In this document: positions 19,058 to 27,796 of the stretch, one piece after another
Numbering within the stretch: the stretch's first letter is position 1
Layout: the number at the start of each line of letters is the position of its first letter
Source of the DNA: Lysobacter gummosus
GTDB lineage: Bacteria > Pseudomonadota > Gammaproteobacteria > Xanthomonadales > Xanthomonadaceae
Direction: 5' to 3'
NCBI RefSeq assembly: GCF_001442805.1
Contig: NZ_CP011131.1
Coordinates: forward strand, 4,588,001-4,652,000
Length of the DNA stretch: 64,000 bases
Made by a program: the position numbers and the translations under genes
The notes under the pieces: generated by a model
Databases searched by the model: none
What the model was told of the DNA's origin: nothing
The model's input: the letters and a program-made list of their open reading frames with translations, nothing else

Positions 19058-20023
19058 ATGGACCGATTCACCGATCGCACACGCCGCCGCCTGCTCGGCG
19101 CCTCAGTCGCCGCGCTGGGCCTGAGCGCCCTGCCCGCGCTCGCCGCGGCGGACGCGACACCCGTCTCGAAACCGGGCGCACGCACGCGGCTGATCCTGCT
19201 CGGCACCGCGGGCGGGCCGACGCCCAAGGCGCTGCGCGCGGCTCCGGCCAGCGCGGTGGTGGTGGACGATGCGATCTACCTCATCGACTGCGGCAACGGC
19301 GTGGCCCGGCAGATGGCCCTGGCCGGCTTGTCGCTGGGCGCGATCGGCAACGTGTTCCTCACCCATCATCACTCCGACCACAACGCCGACTACGGCAATC
19401 TGCTGTGGCTGGCCTGGGCGGCGGATCTGCGCCATCGCGTCGATACCTGGGGTCCGCCGCCGCTCAAGCGCATGACCCGGCAGTTCCTGCGCCTCAACGA
19501 CACCGACATCCGCACCCGTATCGCCGACGAAGGCCGGCCCGAGCTGGCCTCGCTGATCCGCCCGCACGAGTTGCGCGCCGGCGGCGAGGTGATGCGCGAC
19601 GAACGCGTGCGGGTTACCGCGGCGTTGGTCGATCATCCGCCGATGCATCCGGCGTTCGCGTATCGCTTCGACACGCCGGATCGCTCGATCGTGTTTTCCG
19701 GCGACACCCGGCCCAGCGCGGCCCTGATCGAACTGGCGCGCGGCGCCGACGTGCTGGTGCACGAGGTGATGTATCTGCCGGCGCTGGAGAAGCTGATCGC
19801 CAGCGAGGCGCAGGCGGCGCGGTTGCGGCAGCATTTGCTCGACAGTCATACGACGACCGAGCAGGTCGGCAAGCTCGCCAGCGAAGCGGGAGTGAAGACG
19901 CTGGTGCTCAATCACTTCGTGCCCGGCGGCGATCCTGCCTTGACCGACGAGGTGTGGCGGGCGGCGGTGGCGCCGCATTTCAAGGGTGAGTTGGTGATCG
20001 GGCGCGATCTGATGGAGCTTTGA
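19058..20023 (+). CDS. Tat-exported metallo-beta-lactamase-fold hydrolase
   Basis: 321 aa. The N-terminus has a twin-arginine signal (RTRRRLLGAS followed by a hydrophobic stretch ending ALAAADA), so the folded enzyme should be exported. The metal site THHHSDHNAD is at about residues 102-111. Later ligands are the DHPP, SGDTRPS and LNHF segments, the layout of the RNase Z/arylsulfatase-like branch of the superfamily. The substrate is not evident. An upstream in-frame start at 18926 would hide the Tat signal inside the protein and was rejected. Confidence 0.85.
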   Translation: MDRFTDRTRRRLLGASVAALGLSALPALAAADATPVSKPGARTRLILLGTAGGPTPKALRAAPASAVVVDDAIYLIDCGNGVARQMALAGLSLGAIGNVFLTHHHSDHNADYGNLLWLAWAADLRHRVDTWGPPPLKRMTRQFLRLNDTDIRTRIADEGRPELASLIRPHELRAGGEVMRDERVRVTAALVDHPPMHPAFAYRFDTPDRSIVFSGDTRPSAALIELARGADVLVHEVMYLPALEKLIASEAQAARLRQHLLDSHTTTEQVGKLASEAGVKTLVLNHFVPGGDPALTDEVWRAAVAPHFKGELVIGRDLMEL

Positions 20024-20181
20024 CGGGCGCCGGGATCTTTTGTGGATTCGTTTGTGGATTCTTTTGTGGGAGGGGCTTCAGCCCCGATGTTTTCCGGTCC
20101 GATCGCGCGCGACTGCGAAGTCGAGCGACCGACTCATCTGAAAGAAAAGCATCGGGGCTGAAGCCCCTCCTGCAAAAGACC
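20024..20181. repeat. Inverted repeat with about 35-bp arms (GGGGCTTCAGCCCC type)
   Basis: The arms at 20062-20096 and 20144-20178 both read TGNNGGAGGGGCTTCAGCCCC-GATG-TTTTC in opposite directions. Each arm also contains the small palindrome GGGGCTTCAGCCCC. The interior is about 48 bp. Two short direct repeats (TTTGTGGATTC) precede the first arm. It separates the convergent hydrolase and glycosyltransferase genes and may terminate both. Confidence 0.8.
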
Positions 20182-21054
20182 TCAACGCAGCGCCGCGCGC
20201 AAGGCCGCAATCGGAAACCGCAGCCAGATCGCCGCGAACACACCCGCGCGCACCAGCGCGCCGCGCCGCGGCGCTTCGAATTTGCGGAAATAACGCCACA
20301 GGCCGCGATGCTTGTTCCATTCCACGAAGAACGGCCGCGAGCGGCTGGACACGCCGCGCACATGCATGACTCGCACGGCGTTGGCCACCGCGATGGTGCC
20401 GCCGGCTTCGCGCACGCGCCGGCACAGGTCCAGGTCTTCCGCGTGCAGGCGGTAGTCTTCGTCGAATCCGCCGATGCGCGCGAACAGATGGCGCGGCATC
20501 AGCATCAGCGCGCCCGAGGTCGCTTCCACCACCTGCAGCGCCTGCGTGTCGTCCGGCGCCACGGCCATTTTCGGCGCCGCCCACGGCCGCGCGATGCCGG
20601 CCAGCATCGCGCCGAAATCCGGATCGCGGCGGCGCACCGCGGCGTCGCGTTCGCCTTGTTCGTTGACCAGGTCGGCGCTGATCAGCACCTGCCCCAGCGG
20701 CGCGGCCAGCGCGTGCAGGCGTCGCAGCGTGTCGGGCTCGACCATGCAGTCGGGATTGACGAAGGCCAGCCAGTCGTCTTCCTCCGGCGCCGGCTCCAGA
20801 TCGGCGGCGCCCTGATTGCAGCCGACCGAGAAGCCGGGGTTGTCCGGGTTGGCGATGAAGCGCAGTCGCGGATCGAGCGAGGCGTGGCGCTGGATGATGT
20901 CGAGGGTGCCGTCGTCGGACTGGTTGTCGACCACGCGGATCGCGACGACGCCGTCGCAGGCGCGCAGCCGCTCCAGGCATTCGTCGATGGTAGCGGCGCT
21001 GCGGTAGCTGACCACCACGGCTTTGAAGGCCGGGCCCTGGGCGGGCGGCCTCAT
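20182..21054 (-). CDS. Glycosyltransferase family 2
   Basis: 290 aa from the ATG at 21054; a GTG at 21078 would add eight residues and overlap the upstream gene by 17 nt. The GT-A fold is clear: VVVSYRSAATIDECLERL, VDNQSDDGT (nucleotide-binding Asp), FVNPDCMVEP (the DXD-equivalent metal site) and EDLDLCRRV near the acceptor site. It resembles rhamnosyl- or other surface-polysaccharide transferases. The last 30 residues may lie against the membrane. It follows another glycosyltransferase-like gene, so the pair probably acts in one glycan pathway. Confidence 0.85.
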   Translation of the reverse strand: MRPPAQGPAFKAVVVSYRSAATIDECLERLRACDGVVAIRVVDNQSDDGTLDIIQRHASLDPRLRFIANPDNPGFSVGCNQGAADLEPAPEEDDWLAFVNPDCMVEPDTLRRLHALAAPLGQVLISADLVNEQGERDAAVRRRDPDFGAMLAGIARPWAAPKMAVAPDDTQALQVVEATSGALMLMPRHLFARIGGFDEDYRLHAEDLDLCRRVREAGGTIAVANAVRVMHVRGVSSRSRPFFVEWNKHRGLWRYFRKFEAPRRGALVRAGVFAAIWLRFPIAALRAALR

Positions 21055-21061
21055 CGGTTGG

Positions 21062-21901
21062 TCAGAGGAAGAGATCACGTTGCATGTCCGGTGGGCCGAC
21101 GCGTTCCAGGCGTTCGGCGAGTTGTTGGCGCAGATCGCGCAGGGGGTCGTGCATGAGGAAGTTGGCCAGGCGGGCGTGCCAGTCGGGCCAGCGCGCGGCC
21201 AGCGCGTCCATGTCGCCGTCGCTGGGCCGGCCTTCGCCGGCGCGGGCGACGAAGGCGGTATCGCACAGGACGTTGCGCCATCCCAGCCCGGACAGGCGCA
21301 GCGACAGATCGGTCAGGGCCGCGTACCACGAGCCGTAACTGGCCGCGTCGAGGCCGCCGGCGCGGCGGCGCGCGCTGCCGCGCAGGAGCACGGCGTGGCC
21401 GATCGCGGCCGGCAGTTCGGGATGCACGGCCGGCATTTGCGCCAGCGCGCGCGCCAGGCGTTCGGCATCGCTGGCGTCGGGCGGCGGCTCGATTTCGCCG
21501 ATGCGCGGCCACGACGCGGCTTCGCCGGCGTTGCACCAGGGCGTGGCCGAGGCAATGGCGCCGTCGGCGGTGAAGCAGGCGTGCAGGCGCGACAGCCAGC
21601 CCGGCGCCGGCACGGCGTCGGCCGCGAGCACGGCGACGTCGGCGTCACCGCAGACATTCAAGATTTCGTCCAGGTGCGCGACCTCGCCGATGCTGCGCTG
21701 GCGGCGGCTGTAGTCGGCCTTGAGCGCGGTGCGCTGCAGCCAGCGTTCGATGATGGCGTAACCGCGCGGCCCAGCCTGGGCATCGTCGGCCAGCCACACC
21801 CGCGCGCCCGGCGGCGTGCACAACTCCAGCGCGGCGAGGCAGGCGTCGAGGGCGTCGTCGTCGACGCCGACCGGGACCACGATGATGGGCAGTTCGCTCA
21901 T
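21062..21901 (-). CDS. Glycosyltransferase-like protein (GT-A type, divergent)
   Basis: 279 aa. The N-terminus IIVVPVGVDDDALDACLAAL resembles the first strand and helix of family 2 glycosyltransferases. DADVAVLAADAVPAPGWLSRL is in the place of the metal-binding motif, but a clean DXD is absent. The C-terminal SLRLSGLGWRNVLCDTAFVA is also glycosyltransferase-like. The start at 21901 (MSELPIIVV) is preferred to 22018. It lies directly before the family 2 gene and is probably co-transcribed with it. It may be a degenerate or specialised transferase. Confidence 0.65.
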   Translation of the reverse strand: MSELPIIVVPVGVDDDALDACLAALELCTPPGARVWLADDAQAGPRGYAIIERWLQRTALKADYSRRQRSIGEVAHLDEILNVCGDADVAVLAADAVPAPGWLSRLHACFTADGAIASATPWCNAGEAASWPRIGEIEPPPDASDAERLARALAQMPAVHPELPAAIGHAVLLRGSARRRAGGLDAASYGSWYAALTDLSLRLSGLGWRNVLCDTAFVARAGEGRPSDGDMDALAARWPDWHARLANFLMHDPLRDLRQQLAERLERVGPPDMQRDLFL

Positions 21902-22100
21902 CGGGTCGGCGCTCCACGCGCGACCCGGGCCGGGCCGCGCGCGATCGGCGGCGCGGCGAAGCGGAACGAGGGCGGGTGCGGACGTTCGGGCATCTGCGCG
22001 TTCGTAAGGGACGCGCATAGTGTGCGCGATCGCGGGCGGGTACGGGTGATGGCGGCGTCACCGGGACGGCGCGGCAAAGGCGGGGCAGCGCGCGCCGTCG

Positions 22101-22830
22101 ATTCGCCCCTTTGAAAAAGGGGGCGGGCGCCTGCGAGAGCGCGAAGCCTGGATCGATTGCAGTTGCTGGAGGATTTGGCTCTTTGCCGCGGGGCGTGGCG
22201 ATGTGCTGGTAAAAGCGAATCCCCCCTGCCCCCCTTTTTCAAAGGGGGGAACAGCAAAGGCGCCGATCCTCGCGGACAACTGCGCGTCAATTCGCCCCCT
22301 TTGAAAAAGGGGGCTGGCGCCTGCGAGAGCGCGAAGCCTGGATCGATTGCAGTTGCTGGGGGATTTGGCTCTTTGCCGCGGGGCGTGGCGTGGCGATGTG
22401 CTGGTAAAAGCGAATCCCCCCTGCCCCCCCTTTTTCAAAGGGGGGAACAGCAAAGGCGCCGATCCTCGCGGACAGCTGCGCGTCAATTCGCCCCCTTTGA
22501 AAAAGGGGGCTGGCGCCGGCGAGATCACGAGGCCTGGAGCGACCGCAGGCGCCGGGGGATTTGGCTCTTTGCCGCGGGGCGCGGCGATCTGCTGGTAAAG
22601 GCGAATCCCCCGTGCCCCCTTTTTCAAAGGGGGGGAACAGCAAAGGCGCCGATCCTCGCGGACGTCAGCGCGCGGCAATTCGCTCCCTTTGAAAAAGGGG
22701 GCTGGCGCCGGCGAGAGCGCGAAGCCTGGATCCACCGCAGGCGCCGGGGGATTTGGCTCTTCGCCGCGGGGCGCGGCGATCTGCTGGCAAAGCAAATCCC
22801 CCGGCCCCTTTTTCAAAGAGGAAGACAGGA
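22101..22830. repeat. Tandem array of four ~190-bp units with inverted CCCCCTTTGAAAAAGGGGG ends
   Basis: Units begin at 22101, 22290, 22486 and 22678 (periods 189, 196 and 192 bp). Each starts ATTCGCCCCCTTTGAAAAAG, carries GATTTGGCTCTTTGCCGCGGGG in the middle, and ends with the inverted motif CCCCTTTTTCAAAGGGGGG, then GCAAAGGCGCCGATCCTCGCGG. The last unit is shorter and more diverged. The long open frames on both strands here are translations of the repeat, not genes. The gap 21902-22913 holds nothing else apart from the gspD terminator. Confidence 0.9.
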
Positions 22831-22845
22831 AAGACGGCTCTCCGC

Positions 22846-22876
22846 AAAAAAACGAGGCCGGCAATGCCGGCCCCGT
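22846..22876 (-). terminator. Intrinsic terminator after gspD
   Basis: On the minus strand GGGGCCGGC-ATT-GCCGGCCTCG is followed by seven T residues, about 40 nt after the gspD stop. It is a good rho-independent terminator for the secretion operon. Confidence 0.8.
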
Positions 22877-22913
22877 GCGTGGTCGCCCCGATCGCGTCGC
22901 AGCGTGAGGGGCT

Positions 22914-25172
22914 TTACTTCTTTTTCTTGGAGTTGAGCGGTTCCATCGCTCGGAACCGGCGGCTGTATTCGTCGGTCAGGTCACGCGATTCCTGCGGGTT
23001 GCGCACCAGGGTCGGCGTCAGCAGGATGATGGTCTCGCGCCGCTGGGTACTCGAACCCTGCTTGCCGAACAGGCCGCCGAGTACCGGGATGCGGCTCAGG
23101 CCCGGCAAGCCAGTCGAGGTGCGATTGGTCGTGTCGTTGATCAAGCCCGCCAGCATCACCGTCTCGCCGCTCTGCACGGCCGCCTCGGTCTTGAGCTTGC
23201 GAGTGTTGATCGAGACGTTGGTGGATGTATCGCCCTGCGCGCGCGGCACCGCCGAGCTGACCTCCTGCACGATGTCCATGAACACCATGCCGTCGCGGCT
23301 GACGCGCGGACGCACCTTTAGGATCACGCCGGTGTCGAGGTACTGCACCTGACTGTAGGTGTTGCTGTTGCCGGTGCCGGTGTTGACCGACACCGATTCG
23401 ATCGGAATGCGCGTGCCGACGTTAAGCGTGGCCTCGGCGTTATTACGCACGAATACCGACGGCGTCTGCAAGATGTGCACGTCGGTGACAGAATCCAGCG
23501 CGGTCAGGATCGCCGCAGCGTTGTTCTTGATCAACGACCACGACAGGCCGTCGCCGCTCTTGCCGCCGATGCTGCCGGCGAGCGTGCTCCATTTCGGCGG
23601 AATGCCGGTCGGGGTGCGATCGGGATTGCGCGAAGCCAGATTGCCCAAGCCGTTGTCGATGGTCGCGCGATCCAGGAACCACTGCACGCCGTAGCTCAGG
23701 TCGCCGCCGAGCTGGACCTCGGCCACCTGCGCCTCGATATGCACCTGCATCGGCATCACGTCGAGTTTTTCGATCACGTTGCGGATCGACTTCCACGCCT
23801 GCGGGCTGCTGCGAACCAGGATCGAATTGGTTTCCTCGACCGCGGCCACACCGACCTTGCTGCCGTCGATTTCCAGCGTCACCGCGCCGTTGCCGGATTG
23901 ACGCGAACCCAGTGAAGCGCCGTTGCCGAGCCCGCCGCCGCTGCTGCCGCTTGAGCCGCTGTCGCCGCTGTTCTTGCCGATGTCGGCGCTGGATGTACCC
24001 GAACCATCGTCGCGCACTTCGGTCGATTCCAATCCCGGCATCAACGAAGGCGCGCCGTCGCCGCCGCCCGAGCTGCCGCTGCGGCCGCCGAACACTTCCG
24101 ACAATCGATCGGCCAGATCCTTGGCCTTGATGTACTTGAGTTCCTGCGTATACAGCTGGACGTTGTCGCCGGCGCTGTCGATGCGATCCAGCCAATCCTT
24201 GATGTCGTCCAGATAGTCGGCCTGCGGAGTGATCACCATCACCGCGTTGGCGCCGTCCAGCGGCATGAAGCGGAACATGCCCGAGACCGGCGACTTGCTC
24301 TGTTCGCCGAACACTTTTTCCAGGTCGGCCACGACCTTGCTCGCCTTGCCCGACTGCAGCGGGAACACGCCGACCGACATGCCCGACAGCCAGTCCACGT
24401 CGAACACTTCGATCGTGCGCAGATAGTTTTCGAGTTCGGCGCGAGTGCCGCCGACGGTGACGACGTTGCGCGAGTTATCGACGTTGACGATCGCGTTGGG
24501 ACGCGCGTACGGCTTGAGGATCTTCTCCATCTCAGTGGCCGAGATGAACTTCAGCGGCACCGTGCGCACTTCGAAGCCGCGCGCGTCCGCGGCCGAACCG
24601 GTGCGCGGGGCGACGTTGCCCGGCAGCGCCTGATCGGCCGGCACGATGTTGTAGCGCCCGCCGCTGTAGACCAGGCGGGCGTTGTTCCAGCTCAGCACCA
24701 TCTCGAGCAGGTTCAGCGCTTCGGCCGCGCTGACCTGCTTGGGCGTGGCCAGGGTGACGGTGCCCTGCACGCCCGGCGCGATCACGTAGTTCTGCCCGAG
24801 CATGTCGCCGAGGATGGCCTTGACCACCGCGTGCACGGACTCGCCTTCGAAATTGAACGAAGCGGTGCCGGTGGTGACCGGCAACCCCGGCGGCGGCTTG
24901 ACCGCGGCGCCGCGGTTGATGGTCTGGCCGGTGCCGCGGCGGATCTGCGCCTTGGGACCGTCCTCATCGCTGGTGCCCTCCAGCGGCTTTTGTTCGACGC
25001 CGTTGTGGATGAGCCGCGCGCCGGCCTGTTCTTCCTTGGACCCCTTCAGGGCCTGCGGGTCGCCGTTGCGCTGGACGCGTGGCGACATCACGCTGGCGCA
25101 CGAGGCCAATTGCGAGGCGATGATCGCCGCGGCCAGTGCATGGGTGGCGTATTGCTGGGGACGTAGCTTCAT
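22914..25172 (-). CDS. gspD: Type II secretion system secretin GspD (XpsD)
   Basis: 752 aa. It forms the outer-membrane channel for folded exoproteins. The N-terminus has a lipoprotein signal with Cys25 (QLASCAS). N0 to N3 domains follow (VHAVVKAILGDMLGQNYVIAPGVQGTV; repeated secretin short domains). A glycine/serine-rich linker occupies about residues 370-430. The secretin core has VPLLGDLP-like LSRIPVLGGLFGK and VMLAGLINDTT near the C-terminus. It is the last gene of the operon, next to gspN, as in Xanthomonas xps. The lipidated form would not need a separate pilotin-type anchor, which is inference. Confidence 0.95.
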   Translation of the reverse strand: MKLRPQQYATHALAAAIIASQLASCASVMSPRVQRNGDPQALKGSKEEQAGARLIHNGVEQKPLEGTSDEDGPKAQIRRGTGQTINRGAAVKPPPGLPVTTGTASFNFEGESVHAVVKAILGDMLGQNYVIAPGVQGTVTLATPKQVSAAEALNLLEMVLSWNNARLVYSGGRYNIVPADQALPGNVAPRTGSAADARGFEVRTVPLKFISATEMEKILKPYARPNAIVNVDNSRNVVTVGGTRAELENYLRTIEVFDVDWLSGMSVGVFPLQSGKASKVVADLEKVFGEQSKSPVSGMFRFMPLDGANAVMVITPQADYLDDIKDWLDRIDSAGDNVQLYTQELKYIKAKDLADRLSEVFGGRSGSSGGGDGAPSLMPGLESTEVRDDGSGTSSADIGKNSGDSGSSGSSGGGLGNGASLGSRQSGNGAVTLEIDGSKVGVAAVEETNSILVRSSPQAWKSIRNVIEKLDVMPMQVHIEAQVAEVQLGGDLSYGVQWFLDRATIDNGLGNLASRNPDRTPTGIPPKWSTLAGSIGGKSGDGLSWSLIKNNAAAILTALDSVTDVHILQTPSVFVRNNAEATLNVGTRIPIESVSVNTGTGNSNTYSQVQYLDTGVILKVRPRVSRDGMVFMDIVQEVSSAVPRAQGDTSTNVSINTRKLKTEAAVQSGETVMLAGLINDTTNRTSTGLPGLSRIPVLGGLFGKQGSSTQRRETIILLTPTLVRNPQESRDLTDEYSRRFRAMEPLNSKKKK

Positions 25173-25181
25173 GCGTTCACT

Positions 25182-25973
25182 CTACGGCGTGTTGGCCGGG
25201 GGTTGAGCGGCTTGTTGCTGCCGCAGTTGCGCGCGACGCGCCTCGATCCGCTTGCGGATGGCTTCCATCTGCGCCTGCTCGGTGAGCGGCGCGGATGCTT
25301 CGGTTGATGCGGGTTGCGGTTGCGGCGTGGGCGGTGGCGGCACCTGCGAGACCTGCGGCGAGCGGTTGGGCATCGGCGGCGGCGGGATCGGCGGGATCGG
25401 ACGCCCGACCGGCTGCGGGCCCGCCGCGCCGGGCGGTGCCGAGGTGGACGCGGTCGGCGGCTCGCCGCCCTGGCCGTTGAACACGCGCAGGTCGAGTTCG
25501 CGCCGGCCTTCGGGCCCCTCGAACACGGCATGGCGCGGCTGCAGCGAGGTCAGGCGCCAGGCCGGATGCGATTCGGGCACCTCGCCCAGCTTGACCCGCA
25601 CCGACTCGCTGCCGTCGGCCGGTTGCAGGAAGGCCATCGACAGCTGCGGAGTCAGGATCACGCTGGTCAGCAGGTAATCGAACGCGGCCGCCTGGTTCTC
25701 GCCCTCGCCCTTGCCCTGCATGAAGAACGGCTTGGGCCGGCGGTCGTCGACGAACAGCGGGCGCGAGGCGATTTCACTGTACTGGGTGAGCGGGCCGAGG
25801 GTGTCGGTCGGGTTCTTGCGCACCTGCGGCAGCGGTTTGACCAGGCTGGGGTCTTCCGGCAGCGCATCGACGCTGCGGCCCATGCCGGCCAGCGCCAGCA
25901 CCCAGGTCAGCAGCGCCCAGCCGGCCACGGTGGCCAGCAGCCAGGTACGCGGGCTGGCATCGTTAAGGCGCAT
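25182..25973 (-). CDS. gspN: Type II secretion protein N (XpsN-type)
   Basis: 263 aa. A single N-terminal membrane anchor (WLLATVAGWALLTWVLALAG, about residues 11-30) is followed by a periplasmic domain with the GspC-like segment SRPLFVDDRRP and VKLGEVPESHPAWRLTSLQPRHAVFEG. A proline-rich stretch and a charged helix (MEAIRKRIEARRAQLRQQQ) form the tail. In Xanthomonas the product of this position, XpsN, bridges the inner-membrane L-M complex and the secretin. Here it lies between gspM and gspD, overlapping gspM by 11 nt, as in xps. Confidence 0.88.
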   Translation of the reverse strand: MRLNDASPRTWLLATVAGWALLTWVLALAGMGRSVDALPEDPSLVKPLPQVRKNPTDTLGPLTQYSEIASRPLFVDDRRPKPFFMQGKGEGENQAAAFDYLLTSVILTPQLSMAFLQPADGSESVRVKLGEVPESHPAWRLTSLQPRHAVFEGPEGRRELDLRVFNGQGGEPPTASTSAPPGAAGPQPVGRPIPPIPPPPMPNRSPQVSQVPPPPTPQPQPASTEASAPLTEQAQMEAIRKRIEARRAQLRQQQAAQPPANTP

Positions 25974-26634
25974 TGGCGGCTCCCGCGGCAGGGGCGGCGG
26001 GCGCCGCGGCCGGAGCCGGGCCCGGACGCAGGTAGCCGTACAGGTCGAAGCTCACGTCCAGGCCGCCGTCGTTGGCCGGTCCGGCGGTGCCGGGCACGAA
26101 ATAGCCGCGCGTGGACAGCAGGTTGAGATTGCCGACGAACAGGCGCGGCGAGCCGCTTTCCAGCGAATGCAGCACCGCCGCGGTTTCCGGCGCGCCGCAG
26201 CGCAGGCGCACCTGCACCACGACGCGGGCGTAGCGGTCGCGGCGCGGCTCGGCCAGCGGCGAACGGTTGACGATGCCGCAGCTGCGGTTGCCGGGGCTGG
26301 CCTGCAGCACCACGGTTTCCAGGCGCTGAACCAATCCGGCCGTGGCCAGTTCGGCGGTGGTTTCGGGCAGGAAGCCGGGGCGGGTTTCCTGCTGCTTGCG
26401 CACCTGCTCCAGGCGCTGCTTGATCTGCGGCGCCTGCTTGAGCTCCATGCGCTGGCGCAGTTCGCGCTCTTGCAGGTCGTGAAGGTTGTCGCCGGCCTCC
26501 AGCATCGGCACCGTCCACCACGGGTGGATCAGCACGGCGTAAGCGATGCCGAGCGCGGCAAGCAGCAGGCCCAGCGCGAGCCAGCGTTCGCGATCAGCGG
26601 CGAGGTTGCGCAAGCCGGACAGATTAGGGGCCAC
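25963..26634 (-). CDS. gspM: Type II secretion protein M
   Basis: 223 aa from a GTG at 26634. The topology fits GspM: a short cytoplasmic N-terminus, one transmembrane helix (ALGLLLAALGIAYAVLIHPWW), a coiled coil (DLQERELRQRMELKQAPQIKQRLEQ...) and a periplasmic ferredoxin-like domain. It partners GspL in the inner-membrane platform. The C-terminus is an alanine/proline tail. It overlaps gspL by 11 nt and gspN by 11 nt. Confidence 0.9.
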   Translation of the reverse strand: MAPNLSGLRNLAADRERWLALGLLLAALGIAYAVLIHPWWTVPMLEAGDNLHDLQERELRQRMELKQAPQIKQRLEQVRKQQETRPGFLPETTAELATAGLVQRLETVVLQASPGNRSCGIVNRSPLAEPRRDRYARVVVQVRLRCGAPETAAVLHSLESGSPRLFVGNLNLLSTRGYFVPGTAGPANDGGLDVSFDLYGYLRPGPAPAAAPAAPAAGAANAP

Positions 26635-27796
26635 GCGCGGCCTCCGGGGTCTGCGCCTTGGGCGGGCCGATTTCGGCGGTGAGGGTGAAGCGGTCGCGGC
26701 TGGTGGCCGGGTCGGGCTGGACCGCGCCGGTCAACGCCGGCGAGCGCCACAGCTTGGTGCCCTGCAGCTTGCCGATCAGCGACGAAGCCTCGCGGCTGAG
26801 ACCGATCATGAGCAGGCTTTCGTCCTCGATCGCGAGTTTTTCCAGGTAAGTGCTGTCGGGCATGCGCCGGCTGAGTTCGTCGATGATTTCCACCGTGCTC
26901 GGACGCGCGGCGCGGGTGCGGTCGAGGAAGGCCTGGCCTTCGATCAGATCGACCATCTGCTGGCGCTGGGTCGCGGCCTGGCGCGCGGCGCTGGCGTTCT
27001 TGGCGATGGTCTGCTTGAGGGTCACGATCGCTTCGCGGCGGTTGTCGAGTACCTGCCACATCGCCGCGGCCAGCGCGAACACCGCGACCGCGGCCAGGGC
27101 CAGGTTCCAGAAGCGGAACGGATCGCTGCGGGTGCGGCGCTGGGCCGGCGGCAGCAGGTTCACGCCCAGCGGCACGCCGTCGCCACCGGCGACTTCGATG
27201 CCGGCCAGGGTCGAGGCCAGCGGGCCGATCGCGCTGAGCTGCGGGTCCAGCGACTGGCGCGGCACCGCCACCAGTTCGGCGTCGAGCTGGCCGTCGCTGT
27301 CGCGGCGCCCGATCACGCGCGCGTCGAAGGCGACCGCGTCGGCGGTGAATGGGGTCTGGCGATCGATCTCGAAACCGACCACGTCGCGCAGCCGATCGGC
27401 CGCCGCGGCAGGCAACGTCAGACGCCTGCGCAGACTGGCGGCAGGCGGCAGCAACAGCCAGCGCGGCAATTCAGCCACGCGAGGCGGCAGCAACGGCGCC
27501 AGCGGGTCGGCGACGACCGCGTCGCCCGCGACGTTCAAGTCGGCCAGGCTGGGCAGCACCGCCAGATCGCGGACCTCCAGGCCCTGTTGCAGGCGCAGAT
27601 GAACCTGATCGCCATCGACCTGCAGCAACAAGCGGCCGCGATCCACGCCCAGCGCCTGGCGCGCGCGCAGCGGCAACCATGAGGCGAGGGTTCGTCCCCA
27701 CCATGAGAAAAAGCCGCCCGCCCCGGGTGCAAGCCGCGCGCTCAGACTTCTCAACCGGTTGTTACCCAACCGGCCTTCGGCAACCTGCGAGTTCAT
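26624..27796 (-). CDS. gspL: Type II secretion protein L
   Basis: 390 aa. The cytoplasmic actin-like domain (GVDRGRLLLQVDGDQVHLRL; LPAAAADRLRDVVGFEIDRQTPF) recruits the ATPase GspE. A single transmembrane helix (NLALAAVAVFALAAAMWQVL) lies near residue 245 and leads to a periplasmic domain. The ATG at 27796 overlaps the gspK stop (ATGA), so translation is coupled. The PilN/GspL-like periplasmic region ends in LTAEIGPPKAQ. Confidence 0.92.
   Translation of the reverse strand: MNSQVAEGRLGNNRLRSLSARLAPGAGGFFSWWGRTLASWLPLRARQALGVDRGRLLLQVDGDQVHLRLQQGLEVRDLAVLPSLADLNVAGDAVVADPLAPLLPPRVAELPRWLLLPPAASLRRRLTLPAAAADRLRDVVGFEIDRQTPFTADAVAFDARVIGRRDSDGQLDAELVAVPRQSLDPQLSAIGPLASTLAGIEVAGGDGVPLGVNLLPPAQRRTRSDPFRFWNLALAAVAVFALAAAMWQVLDNRREAIVTLKQTIAKNASAARQAATQRQQMVDLIEGQAFLDRTRAARPSTVEIIDELSRRMPDSTYLEKLAIEDESLLMIGLSREASSLIGKLQGTKLWRSPALTGAVQPDPATSRDRFTLTAEIGPPKAQTPEAARGP

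Noticed and set aside
22058..22936. Long open frames on both strands through the 22-kb array, with repeated peptides such as PPLKKGGQGGFAF
   Set aside because: They are translations of the tandem repeat: open on both strands, without ribosome-binding sites, and their periodicity equals the DNA unit. Not called as genes.
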